Positions 28,019 through 36,298 of a DNA stretch of 64,000 nt are shown piece after piece. Numbering within the stretch: position 1 is the first letter of the stretch; every line of letters begins with the position of its first letter. A model generated the notes under the pieces. That model saw only the letters and a list, made by a program, of their open reading frames with translations. It had not been told where the DNA came from and made no database searches. Position numbers and translations under genes: made by a program. Source of the DNA: Paenirhizobium naphthalenivorans (lineage in GTDB: Bacteria; Pseudomonadota; Alphaproteobacteria; Rhizobiales; Rhizobiaceae); contig NZ_BJZP01000001.1 of the NCBI RefSeq assembly GCF_007992095.1, positions 124,001-188,000 of the forward strand. The letters are read 5' to 3'.

Positions 28019-28725
28019 TGGATCTTGTAAACCTCAGAAAGCTCAATGCCGCGCGGTCCGCTCGTCGGGCGGCGATCCTGGTGACAGACCTTGGCGATGG
28101 CACAGACCGGCTGGTGGTCGAAGGGGACGTCATCTCCGGTCCGCTCGGCGAAGCGCTTGTCCAGCGTTTCCGCTCAGGCAAGGCGGGGGCCGACGAGATC
28201 GATGGGCGACCGCTGTTTTTCAACGTCCACCTGCCGCCGCCGCGCATCGTGGTAATCGGCGCTGTCCACATCAGCCAGGCGCTCTACCCGATGGCGGCGA
28301 TCGCCGGCTATGACATGACCATCATAGATCCACGCACCGCTTTTGCCACGCCGGAACGCTTTGCCGGCGTCAACCTCGTCGCCGACTGGCCGGAGGATGC
28401 GCTGGCCAGCCGCCCGCTCGATCGTTACAGCGCGCTTGTCGCTGTCACCCATGATCCGAAGATCGACGATTTTCCGATCGCCGCGGCGCTCAAGGCCGGT
28501 TGTTTCTATGTTGGGGCGCTCGGCAGCCGGAAAACCCATGCGAAACGTATCGAGCGGCTGAGGTCCGATGGTTTTTCCGAGGTGGAGATAGGTCGGATCT
28601 CCGCACCGGTTGGCATCGATATCGGCGCCGCTACGCCGGCTGAAATCGCCGTCGCCACCCTGGCGGACATCATATTGGCCTTCCGCCGTCGCTCGCTAGA
28701 CAATAGCGGGAGCGATCCAGCATGA
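28018..28725 (+). CDS. XdhC/CoxI C-terminal (Rossmann) domain protein
   Basis: This 235-residue protein is the C-terminal half of XdhC. 'LVVEGDVISGPLGEAL' is followed by a Rossmann fold with 'RIVVIGAVHISQALYPMA', 'YSALVAVTHDPKIDD' and the conserved 'GALGSRKTHAKRIERL' block. 'ISAPVGIDIGAATPAEIAVATLA' ends the family. It would work with the separate N-terminal domain encoded upstream to sulfurate and insert the Mo cofactor. The start at 28018 overlaps the preceding stop, and the next gene overlaps by four bases. Confidence 0.93.
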   Translation: MDLVNLRKLNAARSARRAAILVTDLGDGTDRLVVEGDVISGPLGEALVQRFRSGKAGADEIDGRPLFFNVHLPPPRIVVIGAVHISQALYPMAAIAGYDMTIIDPRTAFATPERFAGVNLVADWPEDALASRPLDRYSALVAVTHDPKIDDFPIAAALKAGCFYVGALGSRKTHAKRIERLRSDGFSEVEIGRISAPVGIDIGAATPAEIAVATLADIILAFRRRSLDNSGSDPA

Positions 28726-30359
28726 TTTTTGGCGAATTCGCATCGGGCGATGCCGAGGGGCTGATCCTCGCCCATGCGGTCAGGCTGGCGTCCTGCAGGC
28801 TGACGAAAGGACATCGCCTTGGTTCGGGCGACGTAGCGCGGCTGAAGGACGCCGGTATCGGCAGTGTAATCGCCTGCCGGATGGAGGAGGGTGATCTTGG
28901 TGAAGATGCGGCGGCGGAACGCTGCGCCAGCGCAATCGATGGGAACAATCTGCGGCTCTCGGAAGCGGCAACGGGTCGCGTGAACTTCTACGCCACCTGC
29001 AACGGCCTCTTCGTTGCCAACAAGGATGTGGTTGACCGCTTCAACAGGGTCGACCCGGCGATTACGCTTGCTTGTCTCGCCGATCATAGCGACGTGCGTG
29101 AAGGCGATCTGGTCGCGACGGTGAAGATCATTCCGCTCGCGGTTGCGGGCGCCAGCGTGGAGGCGGCGCGGGCGATCCTGTGCGAAGGGCTTGCCTTCCA
29201 GCTCAAGTACTACCAGTCGCACGCCGTACAGCTGATCGCTACTGAATTACCGTCACTCAAGCCTTCGGTGATGGACAAGACGGCCAGGGTGCTTGAACAG
29301 CGCCTTGCTCCGTCGCTGAGTGAACTGGTCGCGGAACAGCGGGTTGAGCATCGCGCCGAAGCCGTAGCCGCGGCGATCGAGAATGCCTTGCGCCGGGCGG
29401 ATGCCAGGCCGTCGATGATCGTTGTCTTCGGCGCCTCGGCGATGTGCGATGCCGTCGACGTGATCCCGGAATCCATCCGCATGGCCGGTGGCGTGGTCGA
29501 TCAGGTGGGACTACCCGTCGATCCCGGTAACCTGCTGGTGCTCGGCCATGTAGATGGCGTTCCGGTGATCGGCGCGCCCGGCTGCGCCCGCTCGCCCAAG
29601 GAAAACGGTTTTGACTGGGTGCTGAACCGGCTCTTGGCCGGTGAGGTTCCGACGTCGCGCGAACTGACGAGGCTGGGCGTGGGAGGACTGCTGATGGAAA
29701 TTCCGAGCCGGCCGTTACCGCGCGAACTGGCAGCCGATATCGTGCCCCAGCCGCTCCGGATGGCGGTCGTTCTCCTGGCTGCGGGCAAATCGAGCCGTAT
29801 GGGCGAGGGCGGGCGGCATAAGCTGCTGGCCGAGTTCGAAGGTGAACCGCTTGTGCGTCGCTCGGCTAGGATCGCGCTTGAGGCTGGCGCGGGTGAGATT
29901 ATCGTTGTGACCGGCCACCGGGCAGGCGAGATCGCCGCGAGCCTTGAGGGCCTCGGTGTGACCTATGTCCATAACCCCGACTATGGGAGTGGTATGGCCG
30001 GTTCGCTGAAGGGCGGTTTCGCCGCCGCCAGTGCCGGTGGTGCCGATGGCGTGCTGGTGCTGCTGGCCGACATGCCGGGCATCTCGGTTAGTGATCTTCA
30101 GGCGCTGGTTGCCGCGTTCCGGACTGCGGGGGGGCGATCGATCGTGCGTGCTGTCGCCGCCGGGAAGCGTGGCAATCCGGTCATCCTGCCGCGCTCGACC
30201 TTTGAGGCGGTGAAAAGGCTGGAGGGGGACATCGGCGCACGGCCGATCATTGAAACCGCAGGTTTGCCGATCATCGATGTCGAGATCGGCCTGGCGGCGC
30301 GACTTGACGTCGATACGCCGGAGGCGGTCGTTGCGGCTGGCGGCGTGCTAAAGGGCTGA
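28722..30359 (+). CDS. Molybdopterin-binding / MobA-like nucleotidyltransferase fusion
   Basis: This 545-residue two-domain protein has an N-terminal part (to about residue 340) of MoeA/MogA-like molybdopterin-binding type, with 'MIVVFGASAMCDAVDVIPESI' and 'GAPGCARSPKENGFDWVLNRL'. The C-terminal part (from about 345) is a MobA/MocA-type nucleotidyltransferase with 'LLAAGKSSRMGEGGRHKLL' and 'LLADMPGIS'. It probably adds CMP to molybdopterin to make the cytosine dinucleotide cofactor used by xanthine dehydrogenase-family enzymes. It ends the tightly coupled moxR-coxE-xdhC operon. The oxidase structural genes are not in the window. Confidence 0.9.
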   Translation: MIFGEFASGDAEGLILAHAVRLASCRLTKGHRLGSGDVARLKDAGIGSVIACRMEEGDLGEDAAAERCASAIDGNNLRLSEAATGRVNFYATCNGLFVANKDVVDRFNRVDPAITLACLADHSDVREGDLVATVKIIPLAVAGASVEAARAILCEGLAFQLKYYQSHAVQLIATELPSLKPSVMDKTARVLEQRLAPSLSELVAEQRVEHRAEAVAAAIENALRRADARPSMIVVFGASAMCDAVDVIPESIRMAGGVVDQVGLPVDPGNLLVLGHVDGVPVIGAPGCARSPKENGFDWVLNRLLAGEVPTSRELTRLGVGGLLMEIPSRPLPRELAADIVPQPLRMAVVLLAAGKSSRMGEGGRHKLLAEFEGEPLVRRSARIALEAGAGEIIVVTGHRAGEIAASLEGLGVTYVHNPDYGSGMAGSLKGGFAAASAGGADGVLVLLADMPGISVSDLQALVAAFRTAGGRSIVRAVAAGKRGNPVILPRSTFEAVKRLEGDIGARPIIETAGLPIIDVEIGLAARLDVDTPEAVVAAGGVLKG

Positions 30360-30364
30360 TAGCC

Positions 30365-30733
30365 ATGGACAATGTCGAAATCGAGGACCTGCTCTCGTCG
30401 CTCGGGCCTGTCAGCATCCGGCGGATGTTCAGCGGCAAGGGCATTTACCACCACGGCGTGATTTTCGCCCTCTATCTGTTCGACGAACTCATGCTGAAGG
30501 CGGACGATGAGACCGCGCCGTTGTTTCAGGCGGTGGGATCGCGCCAGTGGGTCTATCAGCGCGAGGGCAGGAACCCGGTCGCCATGCCCTATTGGGCGAT
30601 CCCCGACGACGCCTATGACGACCCGGATGAAATGGCGAAATGGGTGAGGCTTGCCTATGAGGCGGGGCTCAGGGCAGAGGCGACCAAATCAAAGCCGACG
30701 CGGAAGCCCCGCGCTTCAGCGAAGATACGGTAG
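30365..30733 (+). CDS. TfoX N-terminal domain protein
   Basis: This 122-residue protein matches the TfoX N-terminal domain ('GPVSIRRMFSGKGIYHHGVIFALYLFDELMLKAD'-like in residues 14-48) and lacks the C-terminal half of full-length TfoX. Stand-alone N-terminal proteins are common in rhizobia and their role is unknown; the link to competence known for gamma-proteobacterial TfoX should not be assumed. The C-terminal 20 residues are basic. It begins five bases after the molybdenum cluster and overlaps the convergent Nudix gene by 18 bases. Confidence 0.85.
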   Translation: MDNVEIEDLLSSLGPVSIRRMFSGKGIYHHGVIFALYLFDELMLKADDETAPLFQAVGSRQWVYQREGRNPVAMPYWAIPDDAYDDPDEMAKWVRLAYEAGLRAEATKSKPTRKPRASAKIR

Positions 30734-31123
30734 CAGCGCGCGGGTAAAGACGGAGAGTGGTTCCGGCAGGTTTTCGAGGTCGAACCAGGTGAGTTCAGCC
30801 AGCTTGTCTGGTTCGGTCAACTGCGGTTCGCCGGTAAAATCCGAGGTTCGGTACAGCAACGAAATCCAGTGCTGACGGTCAGCCTCGATGATCTGTTCGC
30901 TAGCGGTGACAAACTCGATCGCACCGATCGAAAGGCCGGTTTCCTCTTCGGCCTCGCGGCGCGCGGCAATCTCGGTCGGTTCAAGATGATCGACCTTGCC
31001 GCCAACGATGTTCCAATATCCGGCCTCGGGCGCTTTCAGGCGACGGCAAAGCAGCAACTTGCCATCGCGAACGATCGCGAGACCGACGCCGACGCCGGGG
31101 AAATCGATGCCGGGCTTGGTCAT
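30716..31123 (-). CDS. Nudix hydrolase
   Basis: This 135-residue protein has a complete Nudix box at residues 42-64 (GKVDHLE ... REAEEETGL, matching GX5EX7REUXEEXGU), which binds Mg and hydrolyses a nucleoside-diphosphate-linked compound. 'LLLCRRLKAPEAGYWNIVGG' before it is usual for MutT-like house-cleaning enzymes. The substrate is unknown. Its 3' end overlaps the TfoX-like gene by 18 bases on the opposite strand. It lies directly downstream of the DEAD-box helicase stop codon. Confidence 0.94.
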   Translation of the reverse strand: MTKPGIDFPGVGVGLAIVRDGKLLLCRRLKAPEAGYWNIVGGKVDHLEPTEIAARREAEEETGLSIGAIEFVTASEQIIEADRQHWISLLYRTSDFTGEPQLTEPDKLAELTWFDLENLPEPLSVFTRALLPYLR

Positions 31124-32635
31124 TCAGGACTTGGCGTTTGCGACGATCAGCATGAAGGCCGGGATTTCATCACCGAAGCCGACCGGCGTCGGGCCGTCAT
31201 CATGGTCACGGTAGTGGTTGCGGCGGCGCTCGCGCTGATCGTCGTTGGCCGGGTTGGGCCGCGCATTGCGATTGCCCGGGCTGGGCCGCCTGTCTACTTT
31301 GCGCTCGCTTGCCACTGGTTCCATCCTTGCCACTTCGATCTCTTCCGCCTCTACGGGGTTGGTATGCTCGGTCTTTGCTTCCGATTTATGACCGGCGCGG
31401 CGCTCGCGACCCTTGCCGCGGTCGCCTCTCTCGCGATCGCCCTTCTCACGCGTGCCGCGACGGCCGCGACCTTCGTCCTCGCCTTCGGTCGGTGCCGGCA
31501 GGGCAGAGAGATCGCCGTCGAGCCATTCGATCTTCTGGTCGATAAGCTTTTCAATCGCGTCGAGATATTTGGCGTCCGATTTCGCCACCAGTGTGAAGGC
31601 GGCACCCGAACGGCCGGCACGGCCGGTACGGCCGATACGATGGACATAGTCCTCGGCATGGATCGGAATGTCGAAGTTGAAGACGTGGCTGACGTCCGGA
31701 ATGTCGAGACCGCGTGCGGCGACGTCCGAGGCGACCAGCAGGGTGATCTGATTGTCCTTGAAACCGGCCAGCATGTTGGTGCGCGAGCGCTGGTCCATAT
31801 CGCCATGCAGCGCGCCGACGGAGAAGCCATGCCGCTCCAGCGAGCGGAACAGGTCGGCGACATCCTTTTTGCGGTTGCAGAAAATGATGCCGTTTTTCAG
31901 GTCGCCCTGGGCGCGGATCAGGTCGCGCAGGCGCGAACGCTTCTCGTAGTCCTTGTTCGGCACAGCGACCAGTCGCTGCGTCACGGTCTTGGCAGTCGAC
32001 GACGGCGGCGCCACTTCGATGCGTTCCGGATTCTGCAGGAAACGGTCTGCGAGCTTCTGGATCTCCGGCGGCATGGTGGCCGAGAAGAACAGCGTCTGGC
32101 GGGTAAAGGGGATCATCTTGGCGATTCGCTCGATGTCCGGGATGAAGCCCATGTCGAGCATGCGGTCGGCTTCATCGATGACAAGGATCTCGACGCCGGT
32201 CATCAGGAGCTTGCCGCGCTCGCAATGGTCGAGCAGGCGGCCAGGGGTGCAGATCAGCACATCGGCGCCACGTTCGAGCTTGCGATTCTGTTCTTCGAAG
32301 GAGACGCCGCCGATCAGCAGCGCGACGTTCAGCTTGTGGTTCTTACCGTACTTTTCGAAGTTCTCGGCGACCTGGGCGGCCAGTTCGCGGGTCGGCTCAA
32401 GGATCAGCGTGCGCGGCATGCGCGCGCGGGCCCGGCCGTTTTCGAGAAGGGTCAGCATGGGGAGTACGAAGGATGCAGTCTTGCCCGTGCCGGTCTGCGC
32501 GATGCCGCAGATGTCGCGGCGCTGCAGGGCAAACGGAATCGCGCCAGCCTGGATCGGCGTCGGCACGGTGTAGCCGGCGTCTGTGACGGCTGAAAGTACT
32601 TTTTGGCTCAGGCCAAGGTCAGAAAATGTGGTCAA
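31124..32635 (-). CDS. DEAD-box ATP-dependent RNA helicase
   Basis: This 503-residue RNA helicase has motif I AQTGTGKT at about residues 46-53, Ia PTREL, DEAD (VIDEADRML), SAT, and 'HRIGRTGRAGRSG' of motif VI. The C-terminal 130 residues are a basic, Arg/Gly/Glu-rich tail expected to bind RNA, ending in a conserved hydrophobic 'VGFGDEIPAF' patch. It probably unwinds rRNA or mRNA duplexes, like RhlE. The start is chosen as the TTG at 32635 because family proteins begin with TTFSDLGLS there; upstream codons lack coding character and overlap the LysE gene. Confidence 0.93.
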   Translation of the reverse strand: MTTFSDLGLSQKVLSAVTDAGYTVPTPIQAGAIPFALQRRDICGIAQTGTGKTASFVLPMLTLLENGRARARMPRTLILEPTRELAAQVAENFEKYGKNHKLNVALLIGGVSFEEQNRKLERGADVLICTPGRLLDHCERGKLLMTGVEILVIDEADRMLDMGFIPDIERIAKMIPFTRQTLFFSATMPPEIQKLADRFLQNPERIEVAPPSSTAKTVTQRLVAVPNKDYEKRSRLRDLIRAQGDLKNGIIFCNRKKDVADLFRSLERHGFSVGALHGDMDQRSRTNMLAGFKDNQITLLVASDVAARGLDIPDVSHVFNFDIPIHAEDYVHRIGRTGRAGRSGAAFTLVAKSDAKYLDAIEKLIDQKIEWLDGDLSALPAPTEGEDEGRGRRGTREKGDRERGDRGKGRERRAGHKSEAKTEHTNPVEAEEIEVARMEPVASERKVDRRPSPGNRNARPNPANDDQRERRRNHYRDHDDGPTPVGFGDEIPAFMLIVANAKS

Positions 32636-32778
32636 AGGGAAATCTATTCCGTTCCGGTTCTTGCGAACGCAATTGAAACGCCCGGACGCGAGCGTTAACG
32701 TCAGCGCGGGATAGTGCCAAAATGCTTGAAAGTCAAGGAAACTGCCGGATTTGCAGTAACAAAGGGTGAATAGCGGGA

Positions 32779-33402
32779 TCAACTGCTGCGGTGTGTGGCA
32801 ATAACCGCGATCCCGGCCCCGGCGAGTACCGTTCCTGCTCCACGGTTGACTGCCGTGATGATGCGCGGGGTACGCAGCAGCCGACGGGCGCGGCCTGCGA
32901 TCCACACATGGCCTGTTACCACCACCATTTCCACGCTGACGATCACCGCGGCCAGCGACAGGTAGGCGCCAGCCGAAAAGTCAGCGCCGACGAAGTTGGG
33001 TAAGAGGGCCAGATAGAAGAGCGGCATCTTGGGATTGCCGAGATTGAGCGCGATGGCGGTCAGGCACACCGTAAAGAGGTCGCGGCGACGCTGCGGTTCG
33101 GCAATCTCGGCGATGACCGGCTTAACCGTCCACAGGCGGATGCCCACGTATATGAGATAGGCGGCACCGCCGTAGCGCAGTGCTGTCATGGCGAAGCCCA
33201 TTTCGCTGGCGATGAGGGAAAGGCCGAGTGCGGCGAGCGCCAGATAGATCAGGATGCCGATCACCGTGCCGACACCGTAAGCGATGCCTGATGGCGCGCC
33301 GTGTGACACGGTGCGCGCCATGATGGTCATATTGTCGGGGCCGGGACTTGCGGCGAAGACGAAGAAAGCAAGGGCGAATGCGAGAAGGGCCTGCGCTTCC
33401 AT
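32779..33402 (-). CDS. LysE/RhtB family exporter
   Basis: This 207-residue protein has about six membrane helices. The family opening 'FFVFAASPGPDNMTIMARTVSHG' is followed by 'GVGTVIGILIYLALAALGLS'. LysE/RhtB exporters push amino acids or their derivatives out of the cell. The substrate is not deducible. The 3' end is 144 bases upstream of the helicase start on the same strand, and the M23 gene follows 55 bases upstream. The gap to the helicase holds a GTTAAC palindrome at 32694-32699. Confidence 0.92.
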   Translation of the reverse strand: MEAQALLAFALAFFVFAASPGPDNMTIMARTVSHGAPSGIAYGVGTVIGILIYLALAALGLSLIASEMGFAMTALRYGGAAYLIYVGIRLWTVKPVIAEIAEPQRRRDLFTVCLTAIALNLGNPKMPLFYLALLPNFVGADFSAGAYLSLAAVIVSVEMVVVTGHVWIAGRARRLLRTPRIITAVNRGAGTVLAGAGIAVIATHRSS

Positions 33403-33456
33403 GGTGGCTCCTGCGCGTTGCGACTAAGGCGCAGTCTACGCTCAGGCCGCCCGCGG

Positions 33457-34761
33457 TCAATCGATCAGCGTTGTGAGCTTCATGCCGGCATTGAGGAAGC
33501 GCATGGGGTCGATCGCTTCGCCATTGCGACGAACCTCATAATGCAGGTGTGGACCGGTCGAGCGGCCGGTGCTGCCGGACAGGCCGATCACGTCGCCGCT
33601 GGCCACCTCGTCTCCGACCTTGACCAGGACGCGCGACATATGGCCGTAACGGGTCGTCAGGCCGAAACCGTGGTCGATCTCGACCATGTTGCCATACCCT
33701 CCGGCCGGACCGGCGGCTATGACCTTGCCGGCGCCGGTGCTTTTGATGTCTCCGCCGACCGGGGAGCGGAAGTCGATCCCCGCATGCATGGCCAGACGGC
33801 CGAGGAAGGGGTCTGGTCGGTTACCGAAGCGGCTGGTGATGTCCTTGCCGGGTGCCGGATTGGCGAAGGGGAGGCGCTTTGCTGTGTCGCGCATGGTCTC
33901 GAGTCGGGACAGCGCCGCGTCGAGCTCGTTGAGCGAGGTGTTGAATGGCTCGGAGGAACGCGGCGCAACATAGGGACCGCCGATTCCCTCGCTTGAGCCG
34001 ACAGACGTGGCGTCGTCAAGCGGAATGCCATTGCGCATAAGGATGCCGGAAATCTTTTCGGCAGTCTCGCTTGCGCCGCTGGTCAGTCGTTCGATGCGGT
34101 CGATCTGATCCTGTTCGATATCCTTCAACGACAGCGTCATGTGGGAAAACAGCCGATCGGCGCGGTCGGCGACGGTGCCGCTGGTGGGATCGGTCAACGG
34201 CACATAACCCAATGCCGCCGTCTTCGCGCCCGAGGTGGCGGATTTTGCGCCGCCAAGCAGGTTTTCGATCGCCTTGAACCCGCCTCCAAGACTTGCCTGC
34301 TTGTCTTCCGTTCCCGGTTTGATGGTCGGGACCGGCCCCGATTCTGGCAGTTGGCCTGCCGCCGCCGCCCGGTCGAGCAGCGCATCGAGGCGACCGTGAC
34401 GGGAGGCGAGCGCCATCTGCTGTTCCAGCAGTTGGTCGACCTTTTCCTCAACCACCTGCTGGTCAAGCAGCTGGCGGGAGGTCACTCGGTCGACCTGAGC
34501 GCGCAAGGCGGCGATTCGGTCTTCGTATTCGTGCTGCATACGCGCTTGCCGGGCCATGGAGGCGCCGATCAGATTGTCACGAAAGACCAGATAGGTGGTG
34601 GCGCCGAGGTAGCCGAGGGACATCACGCCGACGAAGCAGACGGCAATAGCTGCCATCCACGGGCGCACGGTCATGTGACGCACCTTGTCTCCGCTCGCCA
34701 GGATGACGATATGCTCCTGCCGCCGCTTGCCGAAGACCTGATTTGCCGTCTTTTCCGCCAC
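33457..34761 (-). CDS. M23 family metallopeptidase (peptidoglycan hydrolase)
   Basis: This 434-residue envelope protein has a short cytoplasmic N-terminus, one transmembrane helix (about residues 33-58), a coiled-coil region with many Gln and Glu residues (about 70-130) and a C-terminal LytM/M23 domain. The zinc ligands are present in AMHAGIDF (near residue 323) and HLHYEV (near 404), so the domain looks catalytically competent. Such proteins cleave peptide cross-links of the cell wall in growth or division. Upstream lies the 12-base string GTTAAGGTTAAT, also found near the PilZ gene. Confidence 0.92.
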   Translation of the reverse strand: MAEKTANQVFGKRRQEHIVILASGDKVRHMTVRPWMAAIAVCFVGVMSLGYLGATTYLVFRDNLIGASMARQARMQHEYEDRIAALRAQVDRVTSRQLLDQQVVEEKVDQLLEQQMALASRHGRLDALLDRAAAAGQLPESGPVPTIKPGTEDKQASLGGGFKAIENLLGGAKSATSGAKTAALGYVPLTDPTSGTVADRADRLFSHMTLSLKDIEQDQIDRIERLTSGASETAEKISGILMRNGIPLDDATSVGSSEGIGGPYVAPRSSEPFNTSLNELDAALSRLETMRDTAKRLPFANPAPGKDITSRFGNRPDPFLGRLAMHAGIDFRSPVGGDIKSTGAGKVIAAGPAGGYGNMVEIDHGFGLTTRYGHMSRVLVKVGDEVASGDVIGLSGSTGRSTGPHLHYEVRRNGEAIDPMRFLNAGMKLTTLID

Positions 34762-34820
34762 CGGTCACTCCCATCCTGCTCTTGCCGTATCCGGCCGAAA
34801 GCTCGCGATGATTACACACG

Positions 34821-34832
34821 GTTAAGGTTAAT
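34821..34832. promoter_or_regulatory. GTTAAGGTTAAT upstream of the M23 gene
   Basis: The string lies about 60 bases upstream of the M23 start codon. The same 12 bases recur at 40463-40474 in the PilZ/sRNA intergenic region. The repeated GTTAA halves recall TTAA-type CtrA sites, but the spacing is shorter than the usual seven bases, so this is only a candidate. Confidence 0.3.
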
Positions 34833-34867
34833 AATGGTTGAACCGGTGCGGGATCTGGGCCCTTGTG

Positions 34868-35707
34868 TCAGCTGCTGGTCGCGGTGAGCGAGCGGTAGAA
34901 GGAGGGCGTCAGTCCGGCCTCAGCGCGTGCAACATCGTTGAACGGAGCTTTCAGCGCGCCGCGGAAGTTGGAGCGAACAAGCTCTTTGAAAGTGGCAGCC
35001 GGGTCCTTCCGTTCCCTGGCGCAGAGAAAACGGAACCACTTGGCGCCCACCGCCACATGGCCCTTTTCGTCCTCGTAGATCACTTTCAGTACCTCTGCAC
35101 TGTCGACGTCCCCGGTTTCCCGCATTTTTTCCTGCAATGAAGGGGTCACGTCGAGGCCTCGCGCCTCAAGAATGAGCGGCACGACGGCAAGCCTGGCGGT
35201 CAGGTTGTTGCGGGTCGAATGGGCGGCCTGCCAAAGGCCATCGTGGGCCGGCATGTCGCCATAGTCGGCGCCGAGGGCCCGTAGCCGTTCGCGCACCAGC
35301 CGAAAATGCTTGGCTTCCTCGAAGGCGACCCGCATCCAGCCGTCGAAGAAAGAGTGCGGCACCGGCTCGGAAGCAAAACGTGCAACGATGTCGAGGGCGA
35401 GGTCCACCGCGTTGAGCTCGATGTGCGCCAGCGCATGCAGCATGGCAATCCGTCCCGGCAACGTGTGCAATGAACGTTTCCCCGTCGCCTTCGGCGGCAC
35501 CAGAACGGGCTTTTCCGGCCGGCCTGGCCGTTCGGGCAGTTCGGGATCGAGCGGCGAGCGCAGCGATAGACGCCGCTCATGCCAACGCCGCGCGGTCTCC
35601 TGCGCCAGCTCCGTCTTCTCATCGAGGTCTCCGCTGCGGATCGCCATGGCAGCGCCGCCCCTCAGTGAAGAGATCGGTAGCCGGCTATTGATGTCGCAAG
35701 TTGACAT
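34868..35707 (-). CDS. DUF455 ferritin-like protein
   Basis: This 279-residue protein of the DUF455 family has a ferritin-like helical bundle. 'ALAHIELNAVDLALDIVARFA', 'AFEEAKHFRLVRERLRALG' and 'VIYEDEKGHVAVGAKWF' carry the conserved Glu/His residues that can bind a di-iron centre. Function is unknown; oxygen or iron chemistry is likely from the fold. The start at 35707 is chosen because the ATG shares bases with the bcp stop (TGATG), suggesting translational coupling, and the sequence from there resembles other rhizobial members. An ATG at 35647 is the alternative. Confidence 0.85.
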   Translation of the reverse strand: MSTCDINSRLPISSLRGGAAMAIRSGDLDEKTELAQETARRWHERRLSLRSPLDPELPERPGRPEKPVLVPPKATGKRSLHTLPGRIAMLHALAHIELNAVDLALDIVARFASEPVPHSFFDGWMRVAFEEAKHFRLVRERLRALGADYGDMPAHDGLWQAAHSTRNNLTARLAVVPLILEARGLDVTPSLQEKMRETGDVDSAEVLKVIYEDEKGHVAVGAKWFRFLCARERKDPAATFKELVRSNFRGALKAPFNDVARAEAGLTPSFYRSLTATSS

Positions 35708-36174
35708 CAAAGGGCCTGTACCGCTTGCAGCACGGCTTCGGCATGGCCGGCGACCTTGACCTTGCGCCAGATCTTGACGATTCGGCCTTGGCTGTCGATC
35801 AGGAACGTGGTGCGCTCCACCCCCATATAGCTCCTGCCGTACATACTTTTCTCCTTCCATACGCCATAGGCGGAAAGCGTTGCCTTCTCTTCATCGGAGG
35901 CGAGGACGACCGAAAGGTCGTGCTTGGCGATAAACTTGTCGTGTTTCTTGACGGGGTCGGGAGACAGGCCAACCACCTTGGCGCCGGCCTTGGCAAAGGC
36001 GTCGGCCAGTGCCGTGAAGGCCAGGGCCTCGGTTGTGCAGCCGCTGGTATCGTCCTTTGGGTAGAAGTAGAGAACCACGGGCGAACCTCTCATCTCGATG
36101 AGCGAGATGGTGCCTTCGCCGTCGCGCGGCAGGGTGAAATCGGGAGCCACGTCGCCTTCAACTAAATCTGCCAT
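35707..36174 (-). CDS. bcp: Bcp-type peroxiredoxin
   Basis: This 155-residue thiol peroxidase of the BCP/PrxQ family has the peroxidatic cysteine Cys46 in DDTSGCTTEA. The usual second cysteine five residues later is replaced by Leu51, so this member looks like a one-cysteine type that would need an external thiol such as glutaredoxin or thioredoxin. The conserved 'LYFYPKDDT' and the C-terminal WRKVKVAGH stretch are present. It reduces hydrogen peroxide or organic hydroperoxides in the cytoplasm. The gene is coupled to DUF455 by the overlapping TGATG. Confidence 0.93.
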   Translation of the reverse strand: MADLVEGDVAPDFTLPRDGEGTISLIEMRGSPVVLYFYPKDDTSGCTTEALAFTALADAFAKAGAKVVGLSPDPVKKHDKFIAKHDLSVVLASDEEKATLSAYGVWKEKSMYGRSYMGVERTTFLIDSQGRIVKIWRKVKVAGHAEAVLQAVQAL

Positions 36175-36298
36175 GGGAAAACCTTTCTTTTGCCCGCTTT
36201 ATGGATGATTGTGCGTACACTCGATATATAGTCCGCGACGCAGTCGTCCACGCGCGACTTTGATAACGGCATCGATCGACGGAGACAATCGCCGGCAC

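Noticed and set aside
30869..32593. 574-codon open frame antisense to the DEAD-box helicase and Nudix genes
   Set aside because: The opposite strand encodes a helicase with all motifs intact. Long antisense frames are expected in GC-rich DNA with biased third positions, and the translated sequence shows no family features.
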